A DNA stretch of 64,000 bases from an uncultured Clostridia bacterium (GCA_945829235.1 CALZUA010000009.1:48195-112194), one strand, 5' to 3'. Counted from the stretch's first letter, positions 8,812 through 17,070 are shown. The notes: a model not told the origin generated them from the sequence alone. Translations and numbers: made by a program.

Positions 8812-9696
8812 ATGGCAAACACAATCGAATATGCAAAGGTTTTTCAGACGGAGCTTGACAAGCAGATTTGCGAGGGCTCTACATCGGGCTGGATGGAGGA
8901 CAACGCCGCGAGAGTTATCTATAACGGCGGAAGCGAAATCAAGATGCCCAAAATGTCGCTCAAGGGGCTTGCAAAGTACGACCGCAACGATGGCTACGTT
9001 AACGGCGCAATCACCTATTCCTACGAAACCATGACCATGAGTCAGGACAGAGGCAGACGTTTCCGTATTGACGCGCTTGATGTTGACGAAAGCGGTTTTG
9101 CACTTGCGGCGGCAAATGTCGCGGCTGAATTCCAGCGCACCGAGGTTATCCCCGAGATTGACGCTTATCGTTACTCAAAGCTCGGCGAGTCTGCTTCTAT
9201 CACCAAGACCTACACCCCCGCAAAGAGCTCCGTTTTGTCCACTCTTATCGGTCAGATAAGCGAGGTTCGCGAGGCTGTCGGCGGTGACGGAGAGCTCGTT
9301 GTAACAATGGCGCGCTCTGTTTACGATATGCTGATGCTGTCGAGCGAGGTTACTCACTCCATCGACGCGGGCACCTTCACGCAGGGCAACCTTGACCTCA
9401 ACGTCAAGACAATCTGCGGCGCGGCAATTATCCCCGTTCCCTCCTCCAGAATGAAGTCCGCGTACACCTTCAGCGATACCGACGGCTTTACACCCGCCGA
9501 GGACGCAGTTCAGATTAACTGGATTATCTGCCCGAAGGACGCTCCCGTTGCCGTTTCCAAGACCGACAACATCAAGATTATCACTCCCGAACAGAACCAG
9601 TTCGCGGACGCTTGGGATATCGACTACCGCAAGTATCACGACCTCTTTATCCCCGACAGCAAGAAATCCGCAATTGCAGTCTGCAAGGCGGGCTAA
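8812..9696 (+). CDS. Phage major capsid protein
   Basis: This 294-residue protein looks like an HK97-fold major capsid protein of the P22/A118 type, lacking a cleaved N-terminal domain. Diagnostic parts are the N-terminal YAKVFQTELDKQI, the MTMSQDRGRRFRID region (residues ~65-80), AAEFQRTEVIPEIDAYRYSKL near residues 100-120, and the C-terminal ITPEQNQFADAWDIDYRKYHD strand. It has the best ribosome site of the cluster (GAAAGGAAG) and is followed at once by a strong hairpin terminator, which should give high capsid expression over the downstream connectors. The 227 bases between the scaffold gene and this gene contain no convincing ORF. Confidence 0.85.
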   Translation: MANTIEYAKVFQTELDKQICEGSTSGWMEDNAARVIYNGGSEIKMPKMSLKGLAKYDRNDGYVNGAITYSYETMTMSQDRGRRFRIDALDVDESGFALAAANVAAEFQRTEVIPEIDAYRYSKLGESASITKTYTPAKSSVLSTLIGQISEVREAVGGDGELVVTMARSVYDMLMLSSEVTHSIDAGTFTQGNLDLNVKTICGAAIIPVPSSRMKSAYTFSDTDGFTPAEDAVQINWIICPKDAPVAVSKTDNIKIITPEQNQFADAWDIDYRKYHDLFIPDSKKSAIAVCKAG

Positions 9697-9709
9697 TTGA
9701 CTAATCACG

Positions 9710-9742
9710 CGGCGGGCGGCACAACGCTGTCCGCCGTTTTTT
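9710..9742 (+). terminator. Hairpin terminator directly after the capsid gene
   Basis: CGGCGG (9710-9715) pairs with CCGCCG (9731-9736), with a second inner GCG/CGC pairing, and is followed by six T. It lies inside the structural gene run, so it probably attenuates transcription into the connector and tail genes. Confidence 0.75.
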
Positions 9743-9772
9743 AGAATTATTCGGTTTACGAAAGGAGTTTTT

Positions 9773-10222
9773 ATGATAATTACCGCAAACGAATACAAGG
9801 AAATGGGCTTTGGTGCGACAGACGATGTTCTTCTTGAAAAGTGCATAAAGCGCGCGGAATTTGTCCTCAATGGAATAACCGGCGGGAGAGCCGCAACAAT
9901 CGCTCTCGGGACAACTCCGGCGGCTGATTACGTCAAGCAGGCGTGTGCTTTCCAGACCTACGCGATTTACCGCGAGGAAACCGCGCTTCTCGCCGAGTCA
10001 AGCGAGTCGAGCGAACAAAGCGGTTCTTCGTCAAAAACGGACGAGCGCGTCACAATCGGCGATTTCACCTACTCCACCGGTACATCTTCGAGCAGTTCCT
10101 CGGGAAGCGCTTCAAAAAGCTCTTCGGGGCTCGGTATCGAGCCGCTTGACATCAACCAAACCGTTGCAAAACTGCTTCGCGCGGCAGGTTGCTTTTACGG
10201 AGCAACGGAGGTGAAGGAATGA
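9773..10222 (+). CDS. Phage head-tail connector-like protein with Ser-rich linker
   Basis: This 149-residue protein follows the capsid gene and starts after AAAGGAG. The N-terminal ~75 residues are an all-helical domain (MGFGATDDVLLEKCIKRAE, TPAADYVKQACAFQTYAIY) like phage connector proteins of the gp15/gp6 DNA-packaging adaptor type. Residues ~80-120 are a Ser/Gly-rich low-complexity stretch with a short TIGDFTYSTG island, and the last ~30 residues form another helix. Long serine linkers are unusual in connectors. It overlaps the next gene by an ATGA junction, implying coupled translation. The function is inferred from fold-like features and gene order. Confidence 0.65.
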   Translation: MIITANEYKEMGFGATDDVLLEKCIKRAEFVLNGITGGRAATIALGTTPAADYVKQACAFQTYAIYREETALLAESSESSEQSGSSSKTDERVTIGDFTYSTGTSSSSSSGSASKSSSGLGIEPLDINQTVAKLLRAAGCFYGATEVKE

Positions 10223-10566
10223 ACGTAAAGCCTATTCCGAACAACCTTCTCGGCGATGATTTTTACCTTTATGTTCCCACGGCAAACGGCTGGAGCAGAC
10301 AGCTTATCGAGAACGTCCGCGTTGAACGGAAAAGCGCCGTAAGCTCCCCGACAGCCGCAAGCACCCGCGATGTTTCCGAGATAACAATCTGGTACGACTA
10401 CGAAAATTCTTATCCTCAGGCAGATTTTTCCGCGGGAACAAGAGCCGGATATCACGGAGAACTTTTTGAGATAACCGAGGTGAAATTCTACCGCGCCGAG
10501 GAGCTTCATCACTGTAAAATAAAAGCCGTGAAAATCGGCGGAGAATACACGGAGGCGAATGACTGA
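10219..10566 (+). CDS. Phage head-closure / minor capsid-like protein
   Basis: This 115-residue protein lies in the slot where A118-like phages encode a head-closure or minor capsid protein. It is beta-rich, starting with DDFYLYVP and continuing with EITIWYDYENSY and a C-terminal ELFEITEVKFYRAEELHHCKIKAVKIGG. The ATG at 10219 overlaps the previous stop (ATGA) and has GGAGGTG upstream; an in-frame extension to 10189 would sit inside the connector gene. The next small ORF starts in its stop codon (TGATG). No clear motif is known to me, so the call is positional. Confidence 0.55.
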   Translation: MNVKPIPNNLLGDDFYLYVPTANGWSRQLIENVRVERKSAVSSPTAASTRDVSEITIWYDYENSYPQADFSAGTRAGYHGELFEITEVKFYRAEELHHCKIKAVKIGGEYTEAND

Positions 10567-10712
10567 TGGCTGATGAAAAGAACAAAAACGTTTCGCAGAG
10601 CACAAGCGTAAAAAGCGAGGACGAGAGCTACAAGATAGCGAAGCTCATCAGGCAGGGAAACCGCGAGCTTGAGCGCCAGCTCAACATCAAAAAGACCGGA
10701 AATACGCTTTGA
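10566..10712 (+). CDS. Small 48-residue protein in the phage module
   Basis: This very short ORF starts at an ATG overlapping the previous stop by one base and ends 14 bases before the next gene. The product is hydrophilic and rich in Lys, Ser, Glu and Arg, with a helical C-terminal half (KIAKLIRQGNRELERQLN). The tight overlap and the host-like codons support translation. I do not recognise a family. It could be a small structural accessory or a chaperone for its neighbours. Confidence 0.55.
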   Translation: MADEKNKNVSQSTSVKSEDESYKIAKLIRQGNRELERQLNIKKTGNTL

Positions 10713-10726
10713 AACGGAGGTAATTT

Positions 10727-11071
10727 ATGACGATAACAATAAACGAAACAACGTTTGACAGCGTGACCGAGCTTAACGTGCGACGTGAAACCCGCCGAAC
10801 CGATATCCGCTACAACACGCAGGGCGATATGCTCATCGACCTCGTGAACAGAAAGTATGTTCTCGAGGCAACGTTCGGGCTGTTGTCCGAGAGCGAGATG
10901 AAGGTGCTCCGCGAGCTTTGCGGCGAGATTTTCGTGTCGGTTACGTTCCCGTCACCCGAGGGCACTGTTACCGCAGATTTCCACATTCCCGAAGAACCCG
11001 CGCCCATTGTCACGGAAACAAACGGTGTACGAACCTACGCCGGCGTTAAGCTGAAGCTTTTGCAGAAATGA
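10727..11071 (+). CDS. Phage-module protein of unknown function (114 residues)
   Basis: This 114-residue protein starts after ACGGAGG. It is beta-rich and alternates short charged strands (MTITINETTFDSV, LIDLVNRKYVLEATFGLL) with a Pro-rich segment near residue 85 (FHIPEEPAPIV) and a closing TYAGVKLKLLQK strand. The pattern suits a small tail-completion or tail-tube-like beta-sandwich, but I cannot match it to a named family. It sits between the connector genes and the hub-like gene, where a tail protein would be expected. It is the only candidate in the cluster for a tube or adaptor. Confidence 0.5.
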   Translation: MTITINETTFDSVTELNVRRETRRTDIRYNTQGDMLIDLVNRKYVLEATFGLLSESEMKVLRELCGEIFVSVTFPSPEGTVTADFHIPEEPAPIVTETNGVRTYAGVKLKLLQK

Positions 11072-11081
11072 GGTGACGCAC

Positions 11082-12587
11082 TTGGTTAATGTATCGGACA
11101 ATTTTAAACAACTTGCACAGCAAGCCGGACGCAAGGTTTACTGCAAGATAATCGCGGGAAACCTGACGTTTCTGGACGACAAAATCCTTGAGTTTGATTT
11201 TGACGATGTAATTCATCCCGACTGGTTTACCCTCGGAACCGTTTGTGCAAACCGCTTTGCGTTCTCGGTGAAATACGAGGAGGAAGTCGAGGTAAACACG
11301 GAGATTAAGCCGTATATCAGCTTCGACAACGAGGAATGGTGTCCGCTCGGAGTGTTCTTTGTTTCAAGGCGATATATCCGCGGAAACTATGCGTCAATAA
11401 TCTGCTACGACAAGATGTACTCGCTTGATGCGGAATACGCAAGCTCGCTCAACACCCCCACAACAACCTCCGAGCTTCTTCGGGAAATCTGCTCGAATTA
11501 CGGGATAATCTGCGGCGATTACGGCAGTGACTACGAGGTCAAAACAATCCCCGCCGACTGCACAGTAAGAGATATGATAGGCTACATCGCCGCGATGAAC
11601 AGAAGCTGTGCGAAATTCAACAGAAACGGTGAGCTTGTCTTTAAAAACACACAGTCCTTTGAAATGTTTTGGATAAATCCGGAAAACTGCATGGATTCAA
11701 GCAGAAACTTATCCGATTCACGCGTGTTGCACATAACGGTTGACACGGGAAACGGCATAATCGAAAGCGGCGAGGGCGGTGAGCTAAGCTCGCTTGAGCT
11801 GTACAATCCGCTTATGACTCAGGATCGCTTGGATACAATCCTCGCGCAAATGAAGCCGGTTGTGTTTTACGGCGCGGAAGTCGAGATGCAGGGAATGCCG
11901 TTTCTTGAAACGGGAGATTTTATTCTGCTTTTTGAAAAACGAGTGGGACTGTTTACAATTGTGCTGAGCGAAATCGAATACCATTATGACGGCGCGCTAA
12001 CGGCAAGACTCAGCTCCCGCAACCGAAACTACTCCGACCCCACGGTTCACCGAAACGACCTTGAAGCCGCTCTCGAAGAGATTAGGATAAGTCTTGGGAA
12101 CATCTACAAAAAGCAGATTAACGAAGCGGCGCTTTCGCTCTCGACCGCCGAAACAACCGCCGCAGAGTTCTCGTTTGAAACGAAAAAGGCGGATGTTTTC
12201 GCGCAGATTGATATGAATTTCACCGTTGACGGAGGCGGCTCAAACACGCTTCTGGCAACGGTTTACGTCAACGGCGAGAAAGCGCGTGAGAGCGTTCACA
12301 CGGTAAACGGGAGCGCGCGGGAGCTGATTCATTTCTACTACCTCGCGGAAAATCTCCCAAAGGGCAACAACACAATCACGGTCACGCTGAAAACAGCAAG
12401 CGGACAGATGACAATTCAAAGCGGACAGCTTATCGCGACGCTGGTTGGCAAGGGAATGGCGGGAGGGACGCAGAGCATTCGCGACAGGCAGACGGTTTTT
12501 GAAAGCATTCCCGTGATAACGATGAAATACGGTGGATTTACAATTCTCGGTTTAACCGAAAATGTGCAGACAGAACAGGAGGAATAA
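11082..12587 (+). CDS. Phage tail-tip / baseplate-hub-like protein
   Basis: This ~501-residue protein has an N-terminal half like siphophage tail-hub proteins: beta strands around GRKVYCKIIAGNLTFLDDKI, a SFDNEEWCPLGVFFVSRR segment, and a DKMYSLDAEY/ELLREICSNYGI lysozyme-free hub region. After residue ~330 comes a helical spacer (LEAALEEIRISLGNIYKKQ) and a C-terminal beta-sandwich (~residues 365-460, DVFAQIDMNFTVDGGG, VYVNGEKARESVH) that may bind a carbohydrate or the next fibre. TTG at 11082 lies five bases after GAGGTG and is preferred; the GTG at 11073 falls inside that ribosome site. There is no tape-measure gene upstream, which is abnormal for a hub protein. Confidence 0.55.
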   Translation: MVNVSDNFKQLAQQAGRKVYCKIIAGNLTFLDDKILEFDFDDVIHPDWFTLGTVCANRFAFSVKYEEEVEVNTEIKPYISFDNEEWCPLGVFFVSRRYIRGNYASIICYDKMYSLDAEYASSLNTPTTTSELLREICSNYGIICGDYGSDYEVKTIPADCTVRDMIGYIAAMNRSCAKFNRNGELVFKNTQSFEMFWINPENCMDSSRNLSDSRVLHITVDTGNGIIESGEGGELSSLELYNPLMTQDRLDTILAQMKPVVFYGAEVEMQGMPFLETGDFILLFEKRVGLFTIVLSEIEYHYDGALTARLSSRNRNYSDPTVHRNDLEAALEEIRISLGNIYKKQINEAALSLSTAETTAAEFSFETKKADVFAQIDMNFTVDGGGSNTLLATVYVNGEKARESVHTVNGSARELIHFYYLAENLPKGNNTITVTLKTASGQMTIQSGQLIATLVGKGMAGGTQSIRDRQTVFESIPVITMKYGGFTILGLTENVQTEQEE

Positions 12588-12588
12588 A

Positions 12589-13896
12589 ATGCACGGAAAA
12601 GCAACTTTAATTCTCACGGACAAGGACACGGGGCGGGTTGTGAAGCGGGTTGAGGAGCACAATATGGTGACGAACGCGCTGAACAGCATCTTCAGCCTGC
12701 CGCCGCAAATCGCCTACGATAAGAGCGCCAGATACATTTTCAACGGCTTTCTGCCGATGTACGAAAATGCGCTCAAGGGCTTGGTTTTGTTTGGCGATAC
12801 AATTCCCCAAAACGCGTATGATTATATGCTCGGCGGGAAATACAGCGTTCTGGCAACAGCCGGTGACGCATATTCGGGAGCGGACGCGATGCGCGGCACG
12901 TTCAACGCAAATCAATCGGGCGAGATTGAAAACGGATACCGCTTTGTGTGGGATTTCGCACCGGAAAAGGCTGTCGGAACAATCAAGGCGCTGAGCCTTA
13001 CGAACAGGCTTCTCGGCAACCGCGGCGACCTTACTCTTGCGGGCGCGGACAGCCCTTATATGATAAACCCGTCCGACCTCACAAACAACGGCAACTACAA
13101 CAGCGCTGTCCCGCTTTTGAACGGCACGGGAGTGTTTTTCCTGCAAAAGGGCAAAAACACGTTCTATTCCTATGTAACAGGTAACCCGTTCATCAAGATT
13201 TTGCGGTACAGGATAAGCGACCCGCTTGGGCTGAAAATCTGCGACACGGTTTCGGGCGTACTCGAAGAAGAAACGCAGATAAATCTTAGCTTCGCCACAT
13301 CAACAAGCACTTCGCAAGCCTTCTACGACACGAAAACAGAACGGCTGTACTGCGTTTTGTACACCTACTACACGGTCAGCAATGTGAGGTATTTCAAATT
13401 CCGCTACGCCGTGATAAATCCCGTGACCTGCGAAAAGGAGCTTGAAACCGATTATATTTCGACAAACGTACCGCATTATGCAAGCGCAAAATTCGCGTTC
13501 TATGACGGGAAAATGTATGTGTATGACTCAGCTTTTACCATATACGTTTGCTCGCTTTCGGGAGAGATTGAAAGCACGATAAACCTCGGTCTTAACACGA
13601 TAAACGGCTTTTTGACGCTTGACGGAAAGCTCGCGGTTGACTGCAAATTCACGTCATCGGGCAGGCGGTGCATCTACGTTTTCGATGAAAACAAAACAAC
13701 GCTTATGCAACACGCAAGCGCTTATACGCCGATTGCAACCGATATTGTCAAGCACCCGTACTGCCTTGCGTCTAACGGAAGCACGGTTTACATTATGCTC
13801 CGAACCGACTATCTCGCCACGATAAACAACCTCACCTCGCCGCTTGAAAAAACAGACCAACACGCGCTTCAGGTGAGGTACGAGATAACCAACTAA
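12589..13896 (+). CDS. Phage tail-fibre/receptor-binding-like protein
   Basis: This 435-residue protein is the last gene of the phage module, starting after AGGAGGAATAAA at an ATG next to the previous stop. The first ~60 residues (ATLILTDKDTGRVVKRVEEHNMVTNALNSIF) recall the start of phage structural proteins that carry an 'N-terminal attachment' domain. The rest is a series of beta-strand pairs with repeated aromatic strands, such as FYDTKTERLYCVLYTYY, FYDGKMYVYDSAFTIYVCSL and LDGKLAVDCKF, suggesting a beta-propeller-like fold. Such proteins usually bind a surface receptor. An in-frame extension to 12562 lies in the previous gene and is not used. The family is not recognised. Confidence 0.55.
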   Translation: MHGKATLILTDKDTGRVVKRVEEHNMVTNALNSIFSLPPQIAYDKSARYIFNGFLPMYENALKGLVLFGDTIPQNAYDYMLGGKYSVLATAGDAYSGADAMRGTFNANQSGEIENGYRFVWDFAPEKAVGTIKALSLTNRLLGNRGDLTLAGADSPYMINPSDLTNNGNYNSAVPLLNGTGVFFLQKGKNTFYSYVTGNPFIKILRYRISDPLGLKICDTVSGVLEEETQINLSFATSTSTSQAFYDTKTERLYCVLYTYYTVSNVRYFKFRYAVINPVTCEKELETDYISTNVPHYASAKFAFYDGKMYVYDSAFTIYVCSLSGEIESTINLGLNTINGFLTLDGKLAVDCKFTSSGRRCIYVFDENKTTLMQHASAYTPIATDIVKHPYCLASNGSTVYIMLRTDYLATINNLTSPLEKTDQHALQVRYEITN

Positions 13897-13903
13897 AAAA
13901 TTT

Positions 13904-13928
13904 GTCCCCGAGCTTTCGGGGACTTTTT
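13904..13928 (+). terminator. Terminator ending the phage-derived module
   Basis: An 8-bp stem GTCCCCGA/TCGGGGAC with a four-base loop is followed by TTTTTGT, eight bases after the last module gene. Confidence 0.85.
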
Positions 13929-13941
13929 GTGCAATTCAGAG

Positions 13942-14064
13942 TTATTTTTGCTCAAAATAACGACAGCGGGAAACCGAGGAAACCGGTGCGCGAGATAAGT
14001 CGTCAAGCGTGCAAAATCCGTCGTTTTGCCAGCGGCAACACTCCGAGCAGGCAATCAAATTCAT
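13942..14064 (-). CDS. Small Cys-rich protein, 40 residues
   Basis: This minus-strand ORF is too short for normal gene callers. It starts at an ATG seven bases after AAGGGGG and ends in TAA. The product has a zinc-ribbon-like pattern: CSECC near residue 6, a Cys in DGFCTLDD, and CRYFE near the C terminus, with an acidic turn between. Clostridia carry many ~35-50-residue proteins of this C-x2-C ... GxCTLDD ... CxYF type, sometimes mislabelled as hydroxymyristoyl-ACP dehydratase; their role is unknown. The strong ribosome site and motif conservation argue for a real gene. It lies between the phage module and the lipase-like gene, on the opposite strand to both. Confidence 0.7.
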   Translation of the reverse strand: MNLIACSECCRWQNDGFCTLDDLSRAPVSSVSRCRYFEQK

Positions 14065-14116
14065 AAAAATTCCCCCTTGCGTATATTTTTTATAAAAATT
14101 TTAGGTTTATTCATTG

Positions 14117-14145
14117 TTGACAAAATGGAAACGGCGGTGTATAAT
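14117..14145 (+). promoter_or_regulatory. Consensus SigA promoter for the lipase-like operon
   Basis: TTGACA (14117-14122) and TATAAT (14140-14145) are separated by 17 bases, 23 bases before the ATG at 14168. Both hexamers are perfect. Confidence 0.85.
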
Positions 14146-14167
14146 AATAAAGTATATAGGAGAATTT

Positions 14168-15502
14168 ATGAACGCTTTGATAAGAATACTCAGCCTTTTG
14201 GTGCTGTGCTTTGCGGCAAACGCGCCGTTTCTTCTTGAAAACGCGCCGCTCGGCGTGAAGATTTCAACCGGGATAATTCTCGCGGCATTTTTCGTTTTGT
14301 ACAATATTTTTCCAACCGTGAAAAAATTTCCGACCGCGCGGCTTCGGATACTCGGGCGCGGAACGGAGCTGATTTTGGCGTTTGTGGTGAGTTGCGCGGC
14401 GGCAGTACCCGTTGTGGTCTTGGAAATCATTTCCATTGCAAACGGCTCAGTTCCGTTTACAAATTACATTGTGAGATTTGTCGCGCTGTTTCTGATGGAA
14501 ACGGTGATTTTCTGGAACGGGATAATCCGCGTTTATCTCACGTCAGTGCGGCTTGGCGTGAAATATCGGTTGCTCGGGTTGATTTTCGGGTACATTTTCC
14601 CCGTTAACCTTGTGATGCTGATGATAATCTACGTTAAATGCGTGGGAGAAGTACGGTTTGAGTGCAAAAAATTTGCCGTTGACGAGAAGCGAAAGGGCGA
14701 GAAAATCTGCGAAACCAAGTACCCGATTTTGCTGGTTCACGGGGTGTTTTTCCGCGACAGCAGGCTGTTCAATTACTGGGGAAGAATACCCGACGCGCTT
14801 GAGCGAAACGGCGCGCAGATTTTCTACGGTGAACAGCAAAGCGCGCTTTCCGTTGAAGAAAGCTCGAAGGAGCTTGCCGAGAAAATCAAGCAAATCGTGA
14901 ACAGAACGGGTTGCGGAAAGGTGAATATAATCGCGCACTCAAAGGGCGGGCTGGACGCGCGATACGCGATAACAAAGCTTGGTTGCGCGGATTATGTCGC
15001 GTCACTCACGACCGTAAACACGCCGCACCGCGGTTGTCTTTTCGCGGAGAGTTTGCTTAAAACAACCTCGCCGCGCTTGAAAAAATTCATCGAAAAGGTG
15101 TACAACGGCGCGTTCTATCGGCTCGGCGATGACGCACCAAACTTTATGGCGGCGGTGAAGGACTTGACCGTGAGCTTTTGCGAGGAGTTCAACAAAAACG
15201 TGCCCGATGTTGACGGAATTTTCTATCAGTCAATCGGCTCAAAGGCGAAAAGTCGGCGAAGCGGGCGGTTTCCGCTGAATTTGAGTTACCCCGTTGTGAA
15301 AAAATATGACGGCGACAATGACGGGCTTGTCGCGCTTCTGTCAACAAAGTGGGGCGAGCGCTTTATTCCGCTGTACCCGAAAGGTCGGCGCGGGATAACC
15401 CACGCGGACGTAATCGACCTCAACCGTGAGGACATCAAAGGCTTTGACGTTCGGGAGTTTTACGTCAAGCTGATTTCCGAACTGAAAGAGAGAGGCTTAT
15501 GA
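14168..15502 (+). CDS. Membrane-anchored triacylglycerol lipase-like alpha/beta hydrolase
   Basis: This 444-residue protein has an N-terminal membrane domain of about four helices (residues ~1-160) and a C-terminal alpha/beta hydrolase (residues ~180-440). The oxyanion region is YPILLVHGVFF near 185, the nucleophile elbow is AHSKGG (the usual GHSxGG with Ala for the first Gly), and TTVNTPHRG and DNDGLVA carry the expected downstream elements with candidate acid and His (GITHADVIDL) near the end. These are features of bacterial family I lipases, here on the cytosolic or outer face of the membrane. The start has AGGAG at 14157 and the consensus promoter; the 18-residue upstream extension would begin inside the promoter. 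Confidence 0.82.
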   Translation: MNALIRILSLLVLCFAANAPFLLENAPLGVKISTGIILAAFFVLYNIFPTVKKFPTARLRILGRGTELILAFVVSCAAAVPVVVLEIISIANGSVPFTNYIVRFVALFLMETVIFWNGIIRVYLTSVRLGVKYRLLGLIFGYIFPVNLVMLMIIYVKCVGEVRFECKKFAVDEKRKGEKICETKYPILLVHGVFFRDSRLFNYWGRIPDALERNGAQIFYGEQQSALSVEESSKELAEKIKQIVNRTGCGKVNIIAHSKGGLDARYAITKLGCADYVASLTTVNTPHRGCLFAESLLKTTSPRLKKFIEKVYNGAFYRLGDDAPNFMAAVKDLTVSFCEEFNKNVPDVDGIFYQSIGSKAKSRRSGRFPLNLSYPVVKKYDGDNDGLVALLSTKWGERFIPLYPKGRRGITHADVIDLNREDIKGFDVREFYVKLISELKERGL

Positions 15503-16083
15503 CAACGGTGTTTTTTATCCGTCACGCGCAGTCGGCTCGCGGTGATTTTGAGGACAGAGTGCGCCCGTTAACCGAGGAAGGTCTTGCCGACACAAAGCAA
15601 GTAACCGCGGCGCTTCGCGATACGGGCATAACGCATATCCTCTCAAGCCCTTACAAGCGCACGCTTCAGACGGTCGCGGATTTAGCTCAGACGCTCGGGC
15701 TTTCTCCCGAAACCGATGAGGATTTCCGAGAGCGCTCTGCGGGGAGCTGGCGCGGCGAAAATTTTCTCGCGTTTATCGAGCAACAATGGGCTGACTTCTC
15801 CTATCACATCAAGGACGGCGAGTGCCTTTGCGATGTGCAAAAGCGCAATATTGCGGCACTTAACCGCGCTCTCGTGAAATACAGCGGCGAGATTATCGCG
15901 ATAGCAACCCACGGCACGGCGCTCAGCACGATAATAAATTACTACAAGCCCGAGTTTGATTTTCGCAGTTTTATGCGGATAATCGACTTTATGCCGTTTA
16001 TCGTGAAAATGGATTTTGACGGCGAACAGCTTGTGTCGTTTGAAGAAATAATGTTTATAAACAAGCCTTACAACAAGAATTGA
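15499..16083 (+). CDS. Histidine phosphatase family protein
   Basis: This 194-residue protein of the phosphoglycerate-mutase-like superfamily has the catalytic motif RHAQS near the N terminus (His9, canonical RHG with Ala), the second-site Arg in LSSPYKRTLQT, the general acid Glu in DFRERSAGSWRG, and the second His in ATHGTAL. It is a cytosolic phosphatase, but the substrate is unknown; small-molecule esters and phosphoproteins are both possible. It overlaps the lipase-like gene by four bases (ATGA), so translation is coupled. PhoH follows nine bases later. Confidence 0.88.
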   Translation: MTTVFFIRHAQSARGDFEDRVRPLTEEGLADTKQVTAALRDTGITHILSSPYKRTLQTVADLAQTLGLSPETDEDFRERSAGSWRGENFLAFIEQQWADFSYHIKDGECLCDVQKRNIAALNRALVKYSGEIIAIATHGTALSTIINYYKPEFDFRSFMRIIDFMPFIVKMDFDGEQLVSFEEIMFINKPYNKN

Positions 16084-16092
16084 GGAAGAACA

Positions 16093-17070
16093 ATGTCAGA
16101 TTTATCGATGAAATTGAACAGTGCTGAGGAAATCAGCGCGGTTTTCGGCGACTTTGACCGAAACATAAATCTTATTCAAAAAGCGTTTTCCGTGACAATT
16201 TTTTCGCGCGGGAGCGAGGTTAAAATCAGCGGTGACGACGAGCTTTCCGTGAAAAAAGCGGAAAAGGCGCTCCGAACGCTCTGCGGCTATTTTCAGCGCG
16301 GCGAGAGCATCGAGGAACAGCAGGTGCGCTACGCGATTGCGATGGTAAACGAGGGCGCGGAGGAGGAAATCTCGGCGGTTTCGGGGGACTGCGTTTGCGT
16401 GACGTGCTCGGGCAAGCCGATTAAGCCGAAAACGGTCGGACAGAAAAAATACTGCGATATGATACGAAAGCGCACGATAACCTTCGGCGTTGGCCCCGCG
16501 GGTACGGGAAAAACCTATCTTGCGGTTGCGCTGGCGGTGACGGCGTTCAAGCAAAAACAGGTGCAACGGATAATCCTCACGCGACCTGCTGTTGAAGCGG
16601 GCGAAAAGCTCGGATTTCTGCCGGGTGATTTGCAGAACAAGGTTGACCCGTACCTCCGACCGCTCTATGACGCGCTTTTTGAGATGCTCGGGCAGGAGAG
16701 CTTCGCGAAACTGCAAGAGCGCGGGACAATCGAGGTTGCGCCGCTCGCGTATATGCGCGGACGAACGCTGGACGACAGCTTCATCATACTCGATGAAGCA
16801 CAGAATACAACCCGCGAGCAGATGAAAATGTTCCTGACGCGTCTTGGGTTCAACTCAAAAATGGTTATCACCGGCGACATCACGCAGATTGACCTTCCCG
16901 AGAGCAAAAAATCGGGACTTGTCGAAGCGCTGAAGGTTCTGAAAAACGTGGAGGATATCGGCGAGAATTACTTCACGGAAAAGGACGTTGTGCGGCACAA
17001 GCTGGTGCAGGACATCGTGAACGCTTACGAGCAGTACAACGGCTCGCGGCGCGAGAGGAGAGAGAAATAA
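16093..17070 (+). CDS. phoH: PhoH family ATPase
   Basis: This 325-residue cytosolic ATPase has a Walker A motif GPAGTGKTYLA (residue ~137), a Walker B-like FIILDEAQN (~230) and the helicase-like ITGDITQIDLP motif (~260). The N-terminal ~90 residues resemble a KH-like RNA-binding domain (FSRGSEVKISGDDELSV). PhoH/YbeZ proteins couple to the YbeY endoribonuclease in rRNA maturation and stress, and ybeY lies 771 bases downstream after an inserted methyltransferase gene. PhoH is the first of the conserved PhoH-YbeY-DgkA gene set that also often includes era, which is absent here. Confidence 0.94.
   Translation: MSDLSMKLNSAEEISAVFGDFDRNINLIQKAFSVTIFSRGSEVKISGDDELSVKKAEKALRTLCGYFQRGESIEEQQVRYAIAMVNEGAEEEISAVSGDCVCVTCSGKPIKPKTVGQKKYCDMIRKRTITFGVGPAGTGKTYLAVALAVTAFKQKQVQRIILTRPAVEAGEKLGFLPGDLQNKVDPYLRPLYDALFEMLGQESFAKLQERGTIEVAPLAYMRGRTLDDSFIILDEAQNTTREQMKMFLTRLGFNSKMVITGDITQIDLPESKKSGLVEALKVLKNVEDIGENYFTEKDVVRHKLVQDIVNAYEQYNGSRRERREK

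Noticed and set aside
8502..8858. ORF between scaffold and capsid genes
   Set aside because: It overlaps both genes, has no ribosome site and an odd composition.
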